From Planctomycetota bacterium (GTDB lineage Bacteria > Planctomycetota > Brocadiia > JAADGH01): a DNA stretch of 38,787 nucleotides. Location: assembly GCA_013152475.1 (NCBI GenBank), contig JAADGH010000116.1:1-38787 (forward strand), given 5' to 3'. This document shows positions 1 through 8,313 of this stretch, piece by piece. The notes under the pieces are model-generated. The model was not told the DNA's origin. It made no database searches and was given only the letters and a program-made list of their open reading frames with translations. The translations under genes were made by a program, and so were the position numbers. Every line of letters begins with the position of its first letter. Position 1 is the stretch's first letter.

Positions 1-49
1 GTTCCGGGGCTCTGCCTCGGAACGGCTCATCGGTCAGGCCCCGCCTGAC
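1..49. repeat. Two tandem short palindromes
   Basis: Positions 1-23 form a 10-bp stem (GTTCCGGGGC / GCCTCGGAAC, one wobble) with a 3-nt TCT loop. Positions 33-49 form a perfect 7-bp stem (GTCAGGC / GCCTGAC) with a CCC loop. They lie downstream of the minus-strand amidohydrolase, so they could fold in the 3' end of its transcript. There is no U-rich tail, and they resemble dispersed REP-like palindromes of GC-rich genomes. Positions 50-98 hold nothing else I can identify. Confidence 0.5.
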
Positions 50-98
50 TCGTTTCGTTGCCAAGAGGCGGAGCCAAGGAAAACAGCCGTCGGTACCG

Positions 99-1013
99 TT
101 AGCCCGCGGGCAGGCGGAACAGCTCCGCCGCGTTGGTGAAGCCGATGGCGGCGAGGGTTTCGTCCGTCGCTCCCTCGTTCCTGAGCAGGTCGATCATGGA
201 CGCCACGCGGGGGGGATAGGGGTTCTTCTTGTCTGACTCCATGGCGAAGAGCGTCCCATACGACGGAAACGGCGGACCGACGCGGTTGGTCCAGTCCGTT
301 CCCGCGAGAAGGCGCGTGGGGGGGACCCGCGCCAGCGCACTGCGCAGGCCGGGGGAGTTGAAGTCGCGAATCTCCATCCAGAAGTTGTCGGGCCACGTTC
401 CGTACCTGGCCTCGACCCTGTCGAGGTATTCATCCACCACCGGAGGATCGTCCTTCTCCCCGCCCACGGCATGGGCCAGAATATATTTCGCTTCGGGCAC
501 GCGATCCACCGCCTTGAGCAGATCGTCGAGCTGCTCCGTGCCGAAGCTCGACGGGCCGGTCTTGCTGTTGGATGTGGACACATGCACCTGCACCGGCACG
601 TCGTATTCCACGGCCTTCCGAAGCAACGCCTCGACTTCATCCGAGTCCATCACATAGTCCATCATGTATTGCAGCATCTCACCGAGCTGCACGAACCCCC
701 ACTCCCCGAAGCAGCGGTCCATCACCGCCAGGGAGGCATCCGGAAAGTGCGGGTTGACGAGGCAGCTTCCGTAGAGCCGCCCCGGCGCGCCATCGGCGAG
801 AGCGCGGATAAACTCCGCCGCCTCCCCGACGCCGTCCGGTCCCTCTTTGACGATGCGGTTCCAGTTCGCATCGGGGCTGATCACCCAGCGCAGGTCGGCC
901 CCGTCGCGGTCGAGCACGTCGATCAGGTCGTCGAGCAGCCGTTCATGTGTTCGTCCGTCCTTTCCCCTGTCGCTCACATGGACATGCGTGTCGATCCACT
1001 TCGGTACCGTCAT
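99..1013 (-). CDS. Amidohydrolase-family metal-dependent hydrolase
   Basis: 304-residue TIM-barrel hydrolase of the amidohydrolase_2 (COG2159-like) type. The N-terminus reads WIDTHVHVSD, giving the HxH metal-binding pair on strand 1. Later barrel motifs are VQVHVSTS, YILAHAVGG and LLAGTDWTN, supplying further His ligands and the catalytic or metal-binding Asp. There is no signal peptide, so it is cytoplasmic. The ATG at 1013 has an AGGAG about 9 nt upstream, and that ribosome site lies inside the last codons of the upstream gene (stop at 1020-1022), so the two are probably translationally coupled. The family covers decarboxylases, lactonases and uronate-type hydrolases; the substrate cannot be read from the sequence. 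Confidence 0.85.
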   Translation of the reverse strand: MTVPKWIDTHVHVSDRGKDGRTHERLLDDLIDVLDRDGADLRWVISPDANWNRIVKEGPDGVGEAAEFIRALADGAPGRLYGSCLVNPHFPDASLAVMDRCFGEWGFVQLGEMLQYMMDYVMDSDEVEALLRKAVEYDVPVQVHVSTSNSKTGPSSFGTEQLDDLLKAVDRVPEAKYILAHAVGGEKDDPPVVDEYLDRVEARYGTWPDNFWMEIRDFNSPGLRSALARVPPTRLLAGTDWTNRVGPPFPSYGTLFAMESDKKNPYPPRVASMIDLLRNEGATDETLAAIGFTNAAELFRLPAG

Positions 1014-1019
1014 TTTCCA

Positions 1020-2339
1020 TCACTCCTTCGGTGTGGGAACCGCGAAGTCACGAACGAGTATCTGCCCGGACCGGTCCACCGTCACGGCCGCATCCCCGTC
1101 CGGCGTCATGCGCCACCCCGCCCCCGGTGCGTCCGCCGGCCCCAGCGTCACGGATGTTGCGCCCCCGTAGCTCACGGCGTAGTCGGTCCCGCTGAACCAG
1201 CAGCGCACCCAGCCCTTGGCCAGCAGGGGGAAGATGTATCCCGCCTGTTCATTGGCCCGGCCCATCTTCTTCAGCAAAAGTTCCACCACGGGAACCAGCT
1301 TCCATGGCTTCGGGCTGACCAGGCAGCCGCCGCGCTTCAATGTGTTTACGATGACATACCGCCCGTCCGGGGTCCACAGGGGAGGCAGGTCCAGCGCGTC
1401 GTTTCCAAACGCTTTTGCGAAATGTTCCGTCAGGTCCTCCGTCTTGCCCGTGGCCGGATCGAGCAAGAGCGCTTCGCACGGCCCCGCGCCGCCGATCACC
1501 TGACTGACACAGACGGCCGCCGACTCATCGGGCTTCCAGGACACCCCCACGGTGTAGCTGTTCTGCGCCCCGAAGGCTGTTATGGTCTTGGTGGACGCAT
1601 CGAAGAGCCGCAGATCGGCGCCGTGGCGCTGGTTGCGGAAGATGACGTAGCGCCCCCTCGGCGACCAGCGCTCGATGCCCCAAAACGATCCGCCATCATA
1701 GGTGGCGGAATAGAGGGTGATCGCGCCGACGCCTTTGAGGTCCTGCGCCTTCCGCAGGTAGAGTGTGCGGTCCGTCTTGTCGCCGGCGAAGCCGCGGGGG
1801 TTTGAGTGGGCTGCGTAGGCGACTTGGTCGTCCCCTGTCCAGACAAGACTGGTGATGACCTGATCCGGCGTATCGAGGTCCCAGCGTCTGTCCGACGCGA
1901 CCTCAACGATCATCAGCCGCTCCGGTGTGACGACCGCCATGCGCTTCGAGTCGGGCGAGAACACAACATTCACCAGGGACTCCGCAGCCACGGTACGGTA
2001 TTTCTTGCCTGCGTCGATCATCAGCAGGGATTGCTGCTTGGTGGGATATGCCAGGGCGCACCACCGGAGATACACCTTTGTCTCGACCGTAGGCATCTCG
2101 GGGGGCAGAGGCAGGTCCTTGCGCTCGACCCACTGGTAGGCGACGAACTTGCCATCCGGCGAGAGCCACATTCGACCCGGGTTGCAGGCGGCGGGGAGGA
2201 CTCGTGTGAACAGCCTGGTCTTGACGATCAGAACGCCTCCCCCCACAGCGATGCCGATGAAAATCAGCGCGACGAGAACCAAACGTCCCAGGCAGCCGGC
2301 GGTGTCTCTTGACAAGGGGTGTTGTGAATCGTTTTCCAT
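1020..2339 (-). CDS. Membrane-anchored TolB/WD40-like beta-propeller protein
   Basis: 439 residues. A short cytoplasmic N-terminus is followed by one hydrophobic segment (about residues 18-40, rich in V/L/I/G) and an extracytoplasmic region. That region repeats the propeller signature of TolB/PD40-type blades: WLSPDGKFVAYQW, FSPDSKRMAVVTPER, RWSPRGRYVIFRN, LWTPDGRYVIVNT and MTPDGDAAVTVDR. Such blades usually mediate protein or ligand binding rather than catalysis. I chose the ATG at 2339, which has AAAGG/GGTGGAG just upstream; a GTG at 2348 is possible. It is the first gene of a two-gene minus-strand unit with the amidohydrolase. The function is unknown. Confidence 0.75.
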   Translation of the reverse strand: MENDSQHPLSRDTAGCLGRLVLVALIFIGIAVGGGVLIVKTRLFTRVLPAACNPGRMWLSPDGKFVAYQWVERKDLPLPPEMPTVETKVYLRWCALAYPTKQQSLLMIDAGKKYRTVAAESLVNVVFSPDSKRMAVVTPERLMIVEVASDRRWDLDTPDQVITSLVWTGDDQVAYAAHSNPRGFAGDKTDRTLYLRKAQDLKGVGAITLYSATYDGGSFWGIERWSPRGRYVIFRNQRHGADLRLFDASTKTITAFGAQNSYTVGVSWKPDESAAVCVSQVIGGAGPCEALLLDPATGKTEDLTEHFAKAFGNDALDLPPLWTPDGRYVIVNTLKRGGCLVSPKPWKLVPVVELLLKKMGRANEQAGYIFPLLAKGWVRCWFSGTDYAVSYGGATSVTLGPADAPGAGWRMTPDGDAAVTVDRSGQILVRDFAVPTPKE

Positions 2340-2371
2340 CCGCTCCACCTTTCAAGCCAACTCGACAGATT

Positions 2372-2400
2372 AGGGTACGCCCTCGGCGTGAAAAAGGCAA
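2372..2400 (-). promoter_or_regulatory. Candidate promoter for the propeller/amidohydrolase unit
   Basis: Reading the minus strand: TTGCCT (2400-2395), 17-nt spacer, TACCCT (2377-2372), 33 nt upstream of the ATG at 2339. The match to sigma70 consensus is modest. Confidence 0.35.
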
Positions 2401-2419
2401 CCGCAAAGTTTGTCGCCGG

Positions 2420-2448
2420 TTGAATATGCGGGGGTGGCGTGCTATCGT
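2420..2448 (+). promoter_or_regulatory. Candidate sigma70-type promoter for the DUF3604 gene
   Basis: TTGAAT (2420-2425), 17-nt spacer, TATCGT (2443-2448), 42 nt before the ATG at 2491. It lies back to back with the minus-strand promoter at 2372-2400. Confidence 0.45.
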
Positions 2449-2490
2449 GGTGCGACTGTCTTGTTTTGTTAGGTCCATGGAGGAAAGAGA

Positions 2491-4014
2491 ATGCCAGGCA
2501 CCGAGCCCTTCTGGGGAGAGATCCATACCCACACGGCCCTGAGCGACGGCAACGGAAGCCCGGAGGATAATTTCGAGATTGCGAAGTCCCACCTCGACTT
2601 CTGGGCCATGGCCGATCATGCTTATGACAAGATCGTTTTTGATCTCGACTACCGAGAGCGCAAGCCCGATCACGAAATACTCCATGAGGAGTGGGGACGC
2701 ATCCAGAATCTCTGCCGGGAATACGAGAAGCCCGGCGCGTTCGTGCCGTTCCTGGCCTACGAGTGGACGAACTTCCGCTTCGGCCACCACAATGTCTACT
2801 ACCTCGACTACGACCAGCCCCTCCGCATGCCCGCGACGCTGCCGGAGCTATACGACGCCCTGCGGGATGTCGAGGCCCTGGCCATCCCCCATCACACGGC
2901 CTACCCCGTCGGCGTCTGCGGGAAAAACTGGGACTACCATGACGACGACCTGTCCCCCTTCGTTGAAATCTACTCGCTGCACGGGTCGTCCGAGGAGCCG
3001 GGGAAGATCGATCCCATCCTGACTTACGGGAGCTGGATGGGGCCGGGGGCGACGGGCGGCAGCGTGCAGGAAGGGCTTGCCCGCGGCTACCGGCTCGGCA
3101 TCATGGCATCGAGCGACTCCCACGGCGACCACCCCGGCGCGTACGACAACGGCCTCATCGCCGCCTACGCCGACAACCTCTCCCGCGCCTCGCTATGGGA
3201 AGCGATGAAGAGCCGGCGCATCTACGGCGTGACCGGCGACCGCATCACACTCGACTTCTCCATCAACGGCCGGCCCATGGGGAGCGCCCTCCCCTTTGCG
3301 GACAAGAGAGAGATCAACGCATCCGTTGTCGCATGGGACAAGATCGACCGGATCGACATCATCAAGAACAACAAAATCATCCACAGCTTCGCCGAGCCGA
3401 CGGGAAATGCTGCGCCACAGGACAAGCTGCGCTTTCGCTTCATGTTGGAGTGGGGGTGGGACAACAAGGACGACCGCGAATGGGACGGCGCTCTGAAACT
3501 GACAGGCGGCAGAATCCTCCGCGCGGCGCCGTGCTTCCGGGGGAGTGTGGCCCATCGCGCGGGGCGAGGCATCACCGCGATCAGCGACTCCGAATGCACA
3601 TGGAAGTCGATGACCGAAAAGGTCAAGTCGCCGATGTACTTCCGACGCTTCGCCGATGCAATCACGTTCGAGGTGGAATGCCGCCGGGACGACGGACTGG
3701 ACTTCGCCCTGGCATGTGGGGGCATCGAGCGCAAGGTCACGGTTGCTCCCGAGGAGATTCTCGCCGGGGCCGCGGTGAACTACTTGGAGGATATCCCATC
3801 CGTTGACAACGGCTCCTACTGGCGCTCGATGGAGAGCCGGGCGAAGTTCAAGATCCATCAGGGCTGGCTGACGGACCAACTGACGGTGGATGTGGGCATC
3901 GAGGATGATGCCGGCGAGCCGGGGCCGCAGGACGACTTCTACTACGTCCGCGTCATCCAGCGCAACCGCCAGCGGGCGTGGTCGTCGCCGATTTGGGTGG
4001 AGAGGAAACCATGA
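2491..4014 (+). CDS. DUF3604 / PHP-like metal-dependent hydrolase
   Basis: 507 residues. The N-terminus FWGEIHTHTALSDG (residues 7-20) is the HxH opening of PHP-like DUF3604 proteins. It is followed by DFWAMADHA, then IPHHTAYPVG and IMASSDSHGDHPG, which supply the further His/Asp ligands of a polynuclear metal site. The second half is beta-rich and typical of the long DUF3604 architecture. There is no signal peptide. DUF3604 members have no agreed substrate; the related PHP fold houses phosphoesterases. The ATG has AGGAAAG upstream. The last codons overlap the start of the FAD oxidoreductase as ATGA (4011-4014), so the pair is a translationally coupled operon. Confidence 0.8.
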   Translation: MPGTEPFWGEIHTHTALSDGNGSPEDNFEIAKSHLDFWAMADHAYDKIVFDLDYRERKPDHEILHEEWGRIQNLCREYEKPGAFVPFLAYEWTNFRFGHHNVYYLDYDQPLRMPATLPELYDALRDVEALAIPHHTAYPVGVCGKNWDYHDDDLSPFVEIYSLHGSSEEPGKIDPILTYGSWMGPGATGGSVQEGLARGYRLGIMASSDSHGDHPGAYDNGLIAAYADNLSRASLWEAMKSRRIYGVTGDRITLDFSINGRPMGSALPFADKREINASVVAWDKIDRIDIIKNNKIIHSFAEPTGNAAPQDKLRFRFMLEWGWDNKDDREWDGALKLTGGRILRAAPCFRGSVAHRAGRGITAISDSECTWKSMTEKVKSPMYFRRFADAITFEVECRRDDGLDFALACGGIERKVTVAPEEILAGAAVNYLEDIPSVDNGSYWRSMESRAKFKIHQGWLTDQLTVDVGIEDDAGEPGPQDDFYYVRVIQRNRQRAWSSPIWVERKP

Positions 4015-5342
4015 GCAAGCAGGACATCGTCACCGTTCCGGCACAGGACGTTCCCGTAAGTGGTGAGTACGATGTGGTTGTGTGCGGAGGCGGACCGGCC
4101 GGCATCGGCGCGGCGATCGGCGCGGCGCGCGAGGGGGTGCAGACGCTGCTCATCGAGGCGCTGTCGTCGGTCGGCGGCATGGCCACGGGCGCGTTCGTGG
4201 GCGCGTGGATGGACTCGCCCGGCGGGCCGGTGTTCGATGAACTGCTGAAACGCATGCTCGACATAGGGGCGGCGGAGAATCGCTACGATCCGGTGCGCCA
4301 CCACAAGCCCGGACGATACGGCTTCCACTGCGAGACGCACAAACCCGTGGCGCTGAAGATGGTGAAGGAGTCCGGCGCGGATGTCCTCCTCTGCACGATG
4401 GCCGAGGGCGCATGGATGAACGACGGGCAAGTGGCAGGCGTGTTCATCGCCAACAAGGGCGGCCGGTCGCTGGTCAAGGCCAAGACGGTCATCGACTGCA
4501 CCGCCGACGGGGAGATCGCTGCGAGCGCCGGAGCGGAGTTCATGCAGGGCGATCCCGAGGATGGCCGAATTCAACACGTGAACTTCCACTACAGGATCGA
4601 GGGGGTGGACTCCAAACGGTTCCAGCAGGAGAAGCCGTCGGACGAAGAACTCATCAAGCTCTTCAAAAACGCGCTCGCGGACGGCCGCCTCCACGCGCCG
4701 CCGGGCGTGCGCCGTCCCCTGCCGGACAGCTTCCCCTTCCACGAGCCGGAGGGAGAGCTGTGCCTGACCGGATGGGAGATCGAGAAGGTGGACCCCTCCG
4801 ACCCCCAGGTCCTGAGCGACACCCTCGTCGAGTGCCAGTTGATCGCCTTCGATCTGGTGCAGCTCTGCCGGGCGCACCTGCCGGGGTATGAAGACGCACG
4901 GGTCGGTCGCTTCCCCGCACTGCTGGGCACGCGGGAGTCGCGGCGGATCGTGGGGGAATACGTGCTGACCCGCGATGATGTCCTCGCCGCGCGGAAGTTC
5001 GAGGACGGCATCGCCAAGGCGTGTTTCTTCATGGACCTGCACGACTCGCCCCCGGGCGTCAGCATCCCCTTTGAGGTGGAGTACATCGTGGCGAACCGGC
5101 CGGACTACGGCGACTGGTATGAGATTCCGTATCGGTGCCTCGTACCGAAGGGGGTCAAGGGGCTGCTGGTGGCGGGGCGCTGCGTCTCTTGCGACCGATC
5201 GGCGCAGGGATCGCTGCGCGTCATGCCGACGTGCATGTTCACCGGTGAGGCGGCGGGTATCGCCGGGGCCGTGGCTGTAGGAAAAAGCGTCTTGCCCCAT
5301 CAGGTCGATGGGCGAGACGTGGGGGGAAAACTGGGTCTGTGA
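4011..5342 (+). CDS. FAD-dependent oxidoreductase (FAD_oxidored type)
   Basis: 443 residues. YDVVVCGGGPAGIGAA (about residues 20-35) is a Rossmann beta-alpha-beta with the GxGxxG FAD motif, ending in an acidic residue after strand 2 (LLIEALSS). The C-terminal RCVSCDRSAQGSLRVMP and TGEAAGIAG segments are the second FAD-binding region of FAD_oxidored proteins. The protein is soluble. The start at 4011 is preferred over the in-frame 3978 because AGAGGAAACC lies directly upstream and the ATGA overlap with the DUF3604 stop indicates coupling. The family is common in carbohydrate and secondary catabolic clusters, where it oxidises an organic substrate with FAD. The substrate is unknown, but the tight coupling suggests it handles the same compound as the DUF3604 enzyme. 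Confidence 0.85.
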   Translation: MSKQDIVTVPAQDVPVSGEYDVVVCGGGPAGIGAAIGAAREGVQTLLIEALSSVGGMATGAFVGAWMDSPGGPVFDELLKRMLDIGAAENRYDPVRHHKPGRYGFHCETHKPVALKMVKESGADVLLCTMAEGAWMNDGQVAGVFIANKGGRSLVKAKTVIDCTADGEIAASAGAEFMQGDPEDGRIQHVNFHYRIEGVDSKRFQQEKPSDEELIKLFKNALADGRLHAPPGVRRPLPDSFPFHEPEGELCLTGWEIEKVDPSDPQVLSDTLVECQLIAFDLVQLCRAHLPGYEDARVGRFPALLGTRESRRIVGEYVLTRDDVLAARKFEDGIAKACFFMDLHDSPPGVSIPFEVEYIVANRPDYGDWYEIPYRCLVPKGVKGLLVAGRCVSCDRSAQGSLRVMPTCMFTGEAAGIAGAVAVGKSVLPHQVDGRDVGGKLGL

Positions 5343-5362
5343 GGCATCAGGCATAATTGCGC

Positions 5363-5391
5363 TTGCATCTACCAGCGCCTTGAAATAAAAT
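5363..5391 (+). promoter_or_regulatory. Candidate promoter for the CBS-pair gene
   Basis: TTGCAT (5363-5368), 17-nt spacer, TAAAAT (5386-5391, 5/6 to consensus), about 84 nt upstream of the ATG at 5475. It suggests a unit separate from the FAD oxidoreductase. Confidence 0.45.
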
Positions 5392-5474
5392 GCGCGTCCG
5401 TTGGAGAACGTTGTGTCTTCCTGCGGCGGGAAGCAAAGCACGCATCAGGACCTTGGTCACGGAGGAGCATAGCT

Positions 5475-5873
5475 ATGCCCAAAGTAAGAGACGCCATGGT
5501 GGGGAACCCGATTTCTGTCGCGCTCGACACGCCGACCTATGAGGCCATGCGGATTCTGGTAGAGCAAAATATCACGGGCCTGCCCGTGGTGGGGGGGGAC
5601 GGGTCCATCCAGGGGATCGTCACTGAAAAGGACATGTTGAGCCTGCTCTTCGGTTCCCACGAGGACCCCGGGCCGGTCGAGGGGATCATGACGCGTGATG
5701 TCGTCTGCTTCGACGCGGACGATGAGCTGGTGGATGTGTGCAAGTGCCTCGACAACAACAATTTCAGACGGGTGCCCATTCTCGAAAACGGCAAGCTGGC
5801 CGGGATCGTCAGCCGCAAGGACATCATCAAATTTATTCTGAGGCTCCGCAAGAAAGACAAGCCATCAGAGTGA
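5475..5873 (+). CDS. CBS-domain pair (Bateman module) protein
   Basis: 132 residues consisting only of two tandem CBS domains (about 8-60 and 72-125). Each shows the family pattern: a V/I-rich strand, a helix (YEAMRILVEQNITGLPVV; LVDVCKCLDNNNFRRVPIL), then a strand with GIVTEKDML or GIVSRKDII. CBS pairs bind adenosine nucleotides such as AMP, ATP or SAM and act as energy-sensing regulatory modules. A stand-alone pair would regulate a partner in trans. GGAGG lies 10 nt before the ATG. The Ntn-hydrolase gene starts 4 nt after its stop, so the two are probably co-translated. Confidence 0.9.
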   Translation: MPKVRDAMVGNPISVALDTPTYEAMRILVEQNITGLPVVGGDGSIQGIVTEKDMLSLLFGSHEDPGPVEGIMTRDVVCFDADDELVDVCKCLDNNNFRRVPILENGKLAGIVSRKDIIKFILRLRKKDKPSE

Positions 5874-5877
5874 AGGT

Positions 5878-6642
5878 ATGACGGTCCCAACACTCCCACC
5901 GGCAGAAACATGCGGCTGCACCGTCGGGACCATCCCTCTCCGCGATGGGCTTCTCTTTTTCAAAAACCGCGACCTGGCAGCGGAGTATCACGTTTGCAAC
6001 CTGACCGCCTTTGTCTCCACCCCTGGGTCTCGCGTGCTGAAGGGCGTCGATCTGGTCAAAAAGGAGCTGAACGGTGTATCCATCGGCGTGAACCGGCGCA
6101 AGGTCTGCGTGGCGAACACGCACGTCGCCTCGACGCCGGATGTCCCGTATGACGTGCTGTGCGAGTGGCTGGTGGCAAAGGTGCGCAGGAAGAGCGACGT
6201 GCGCCGGGTCGTCCGGGATTTCACAAATACGAATGTCGTTCAGGGCGGACGGATCCTGGTGGCGTCGCCGAGATGGACGGTCCTCGTGGAGGTCCTCGGC
6301 CGGGAACATGCCATCGAGGAGGTCGAAGGGCCTTTCGTGATCACGAATCACTTTACGATGATCCAACACCAGAAGCAAAAGGCGCCGGGCGGGAGCTCTC
6401 TGACCCGCCTGGAGACGGCAACAAACATGGCGAGGGAAGCGACTGACATTCGGTCGATCAAGGCCATGTTGCGGTCGCACGTGCCGGAGAAGGGCGGCCT
6501 GTCGATCTGCAACCACGCGCCGGGGGCGGGAACGGAAAGCAGCCACATCATCCACATTCAGGGAAGCTACATCGCCTGGTCGTCGCTGTCGGGGTATCCC
6601 TGCGAGAACGACTACCAGACGGTGCAACTGTTCATGGAATGA
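5878..6642 (+). CDS. C45-like Ntn hydrolase (acyl-CoA:6-APA acyltransferase family)
   Basis: 254 residues. The start TCGCTVGTIPLRDGLLFFKN followed by RDL matches the opening of the AAT/C45 Ntn-hydrolase fold: a Gly-Cys bond (G13-C14), a short strand, then the dG..lf.rN-D-like turn. The central LVEVLGREHAIEEV and FVITNHF strands are also typical. In this family the precursor cuts itself before the Cys, which becomes the N-terminal nucleophile; here that would remove 13 residues (C12 is an alternative). Members hydrolyse or transfer acyl groups on amides. There is no signal peptide. It directly follows the CBS-pair gene. The identification rests on motifs and fold pattern, so it is moderately secure. 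Confidence 0.6.
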   Translation: MTVPTLPPAETCGCTVGTIPLRDGLLFFKNRDLAAEYHVCNLTAFVSTPGSRVLKGVDLVKKELNGVSIGVNRRKVCVANTHVASTPDVPYDVLCEWLVAKVRRKSDVRRVVRDFTNTNVVQGGRILVASPRWTVLVEVLGREHAIEEVEGPFVITNHFTMIQHQKQKAPGGSSLTRLETATNMAREATDIRSIKAMLRSHVPEKGGLSICNHAPGAGTESSHIIHIQGSYIAWSSLSGYPCENDYQTVQLFME

Positions 6643-6705
6643 AGGGGAGTCGATTCTCTTCATGGGTCGCGTGACGAACCCCAAAGGCTGAGAGACTATC
6701 GAACA

Positions 6706-7593
6706 ATGCTGCAGGCCAGATTCTCGTACCGGGTCGCCCTCGCCTATGAGCCGGGCGTGACGCGCCGCGATCCCAGCCCGGTGATCCGCGTCGGGCTGCT
6801 TTACTATGTGTGGTACTCCAAGGCCACGGTCGATGAATCGGGGTACTTCGCCACCCTCTGGTACGCAACCTCGCCCGATGGAATCCACTGGACCGAGCAA
6901 GGCGAGGCACTGGGCACAGGCGGCAAGGGACAATGGGACGAGCACGCGGTCTTCACGCCGACGATCCTCGTGGCCAAACAGCGATACTACATCTTCTACA
7001 CGGCCGTACCCGAGCCGTTCACCAATGACGATGGCGGACCGAACGCAACGCCGACGGCCATCGGCGTGGCATGCGCCGACTCGCCCGATGGTCCGTGGGC
7101 GAAGTTCCACGGCAACCCCGTCCTCCGGCCGGGTCCGCCGGGACACTTCGACAGCCACCGCGTCGATGATGGCTGCCTGATCGTGCGCGACGGCAAGTAC
7201 CGGCTCTACTACAAGGGACGCGAGAAGGGCCTGCCCCCCGCAGAGACCAAGATGGGCCTGGCCGTCGCGACGCATCCCACCGGGCCTTATGTGAAGTCGA
7301 ACCTGAATCCGATCGTCCCCAGCGGACACGAGGTCTGCGTCTGGCCGCACGGCCTCGGCGTGGCGGCGATGATTTCCTCCTGTGGACCGGAGGCGAACAC
7401 GATCCAGTACAGCCCGGACGGCCTCCACTTTACGCGGCAGGCCTCTATCACTCCGCCCAGGGCCCCCGGCCCGTACCGCGCCGACCACTACCGGAGCGGC
7501 TACGGTCCCGGCATCACATGGGGCATCTCGCAGGATACATCGTCGGAGGATCGCCCGTTTCTCGTTCGTTTTGATTGTGACCTGCGTGCATGA
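6706..7593 (+). CDS. GH43/GH117-like five-bladed beta-propeller protein
   Basis: 295 residues. The sequence repeats blade motifs of clan-F-like glycosidases: YYVWYSKA, SPDGIHWTEQG, FTPTILVAKQRYYIFYTA, ADSPDGPWAKF, DDGCLIVRDGKYRLYYKGRE and THPTGPYVK. The spacing of acidic residues (R-DPSPV near the N-terminus, WDEHAVFTPT, HRVDDGCL) fits the catalytic pockets of GH43, GH117 or GH130 enzymes, but I cannot assign the catalytic set. There is no signal peptide, so it would act on imported oligosaccharides. The ribosome site before the ATG is weak. The 63 nt before it hold an imperfect hairpin (6640-6665) and no obvious promoter. Confidence 0.65.
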   Translation: MLQARFSYRVALAYEPGVTRRDPSPVIRVGLLYYVWYSKATVDESGYFATLWYATSPDGIHWTEQGEALGTGGKGQWDEHAVFTPTILVAKQRYYIFYTAVPEPFTNDDGGPNATPTAIGVACADSPDGPWAKFHGNPVLRPGPPGHFDSHRVDDGCLIVRDGKYRLYYKGREKGLPPAETKMGLAVATHPTGPYVKSNLNPIVPSGHEVCVWPHGLGVAAMISSCGPEANTIQYSPDGLHFTRQASITPPRAPGPYRADHYRSGYGPGITWGISQDTSSEDRPFLVRFDCDLRA

Positions 7594-7636
7594 TTACCAA
7601 ATGCGCCGTAGAACAAGCCGTCTCGGCCTGCTTTTC

Positions 7637-7666
7637 CTGGCACGCCGCTCGGTGGGGTGGTATAAT
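7637..7666 (+). promoter_or_regulatory. rnpB promoter
   Basis: CTGGCA (7637-7642), 18-nt spacer, perfect TATAAT (7661-7666). The -10 box ends 19 nt before the folded 5' end of RNase P RNA at 7686. Confidence 0.6.
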
Positions 7667-7684
7667 GAAAATGCGAAAACGATT

Positions 7685-8060
7685 TGGAGCGGGCGAGGTG
7701 GTCGCTGGTTGGGGGTTCGCCCCCGGCTGGAGGAAAGTCCGAGCACCGCAGGACAGGGCGGTGGGTAACGCCCACCATCCGCAAGGATAGGGAAAGTGCC
7801 ACAGAAAATATACCGCCCCGCTTCGGCGGGGTAAGGGTGAAAAGGTGAGGTAAGAGCTCACCGCGGGGGTGGTGACATCCCCGGCATGGTAAACCCCGCC
7901 CGGTGAAAGGCCAAATAGGGACGGATCGTCCGCCTCGGCGGGCGAACGAGCCGCCGGTCCGGCTCGTCACAACGTCCGGGTAGGTCGTTCGAGGCGTCCG
8001 GCAACGGGCGTCCCAGAGAAATGATCACCCACGACAGGACTCGGCTTATTGCCCGCTCCA
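7685..8060 (+). ncRNA. rnpB: RNase P RNA, bacterial class A
   Basis: About 375 nt. The ends pair perfectly as helix P1: GGAGCGGGC (7686-7694) with GCCCGCTCC (8051-8059). The universal core segments are present in order: GGAGGAAAGTCCGAGC (CR-I/P4 5' side), CACAGAAA, GGTAAACCCC, then AGAGAAATGATCACCC and ACAGGACTCGGCTTA near the 3' end (CR-V/P4 3' side). The stem CCGCCCCGCTTCGGCGGGG and the GC-rich arm around 7930-7970 are variable helices. It is the catalytic RNA that matures tRNA 5' ends. No protein gene shares its transcript. The C5 protein gene (rnpA) is not in the window. Confidence 0.95.
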
Positions 8061-8111
8061 ATTCATTTTTGATTTACGATTGCGGATTTCGGATTTGCCA
8101 AACACGTGTGC

Positions 8112-8270
8112 CACGCTCAAACTCGTTTGGGCGTGTCGAGAGAACTCATGTTGCACGAGGGAGCCGACCTTTGGAGTGCGCAAGCCATGCTTGCGCCTTA
8201 TTGGGTGGGAGCCACACTCCAAATCCTCGCGGCATGAGTATTCTTGATACCCCTAAACTGTTTGGGCGTG
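8112..8270. repeat. Cluster of palindromic repeats downstream of rnpB
   Basis: This 253-nt gap (8061-8313) has no gene. It holds three structured segments. The first is a 10-bp stem with a 4-nt loop (CACGCTCAAA 8112-8121 / TTTGGGCGTG 8126-8135, one wobble). The second is a nested palindrome with outer arms TTTGGAGTG (8170-8178) and CACTCCAAA (8215-8223), enclosing the perfect stem GCGCAAGC-CAT-GCTTGCGC (8178-8196). The third is a second copy of the first element's 3' arm, ACTGTTTGGGCGTGTC, at 8257-8272. The direct and inverted repeats look like a small non-autonomous (MITE/REP-like) element. The first hairpin could also end rnpB transcription, but it has no T tract. Confidence 0.55.
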
Positions 8271-8313
8271 TCTTCGTCTGCCGAAGGGCTCATACCTGAT
8301 CCGGGAGGGACCC

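Noticed and set aside
471..1805. 444-codon plus-strand open frame
   Set aside because: It lies antisense to two well-supported minus-strand genes. Long antisense frames are expected at this GC content and its composition (runs of R, P, H) is not protein-like.
5833..7488. 551-codon minus-strand open frame
   Set aside because: It is a shadow of the C45-like and propeller genes on the plus strand, with no recognisable domain.
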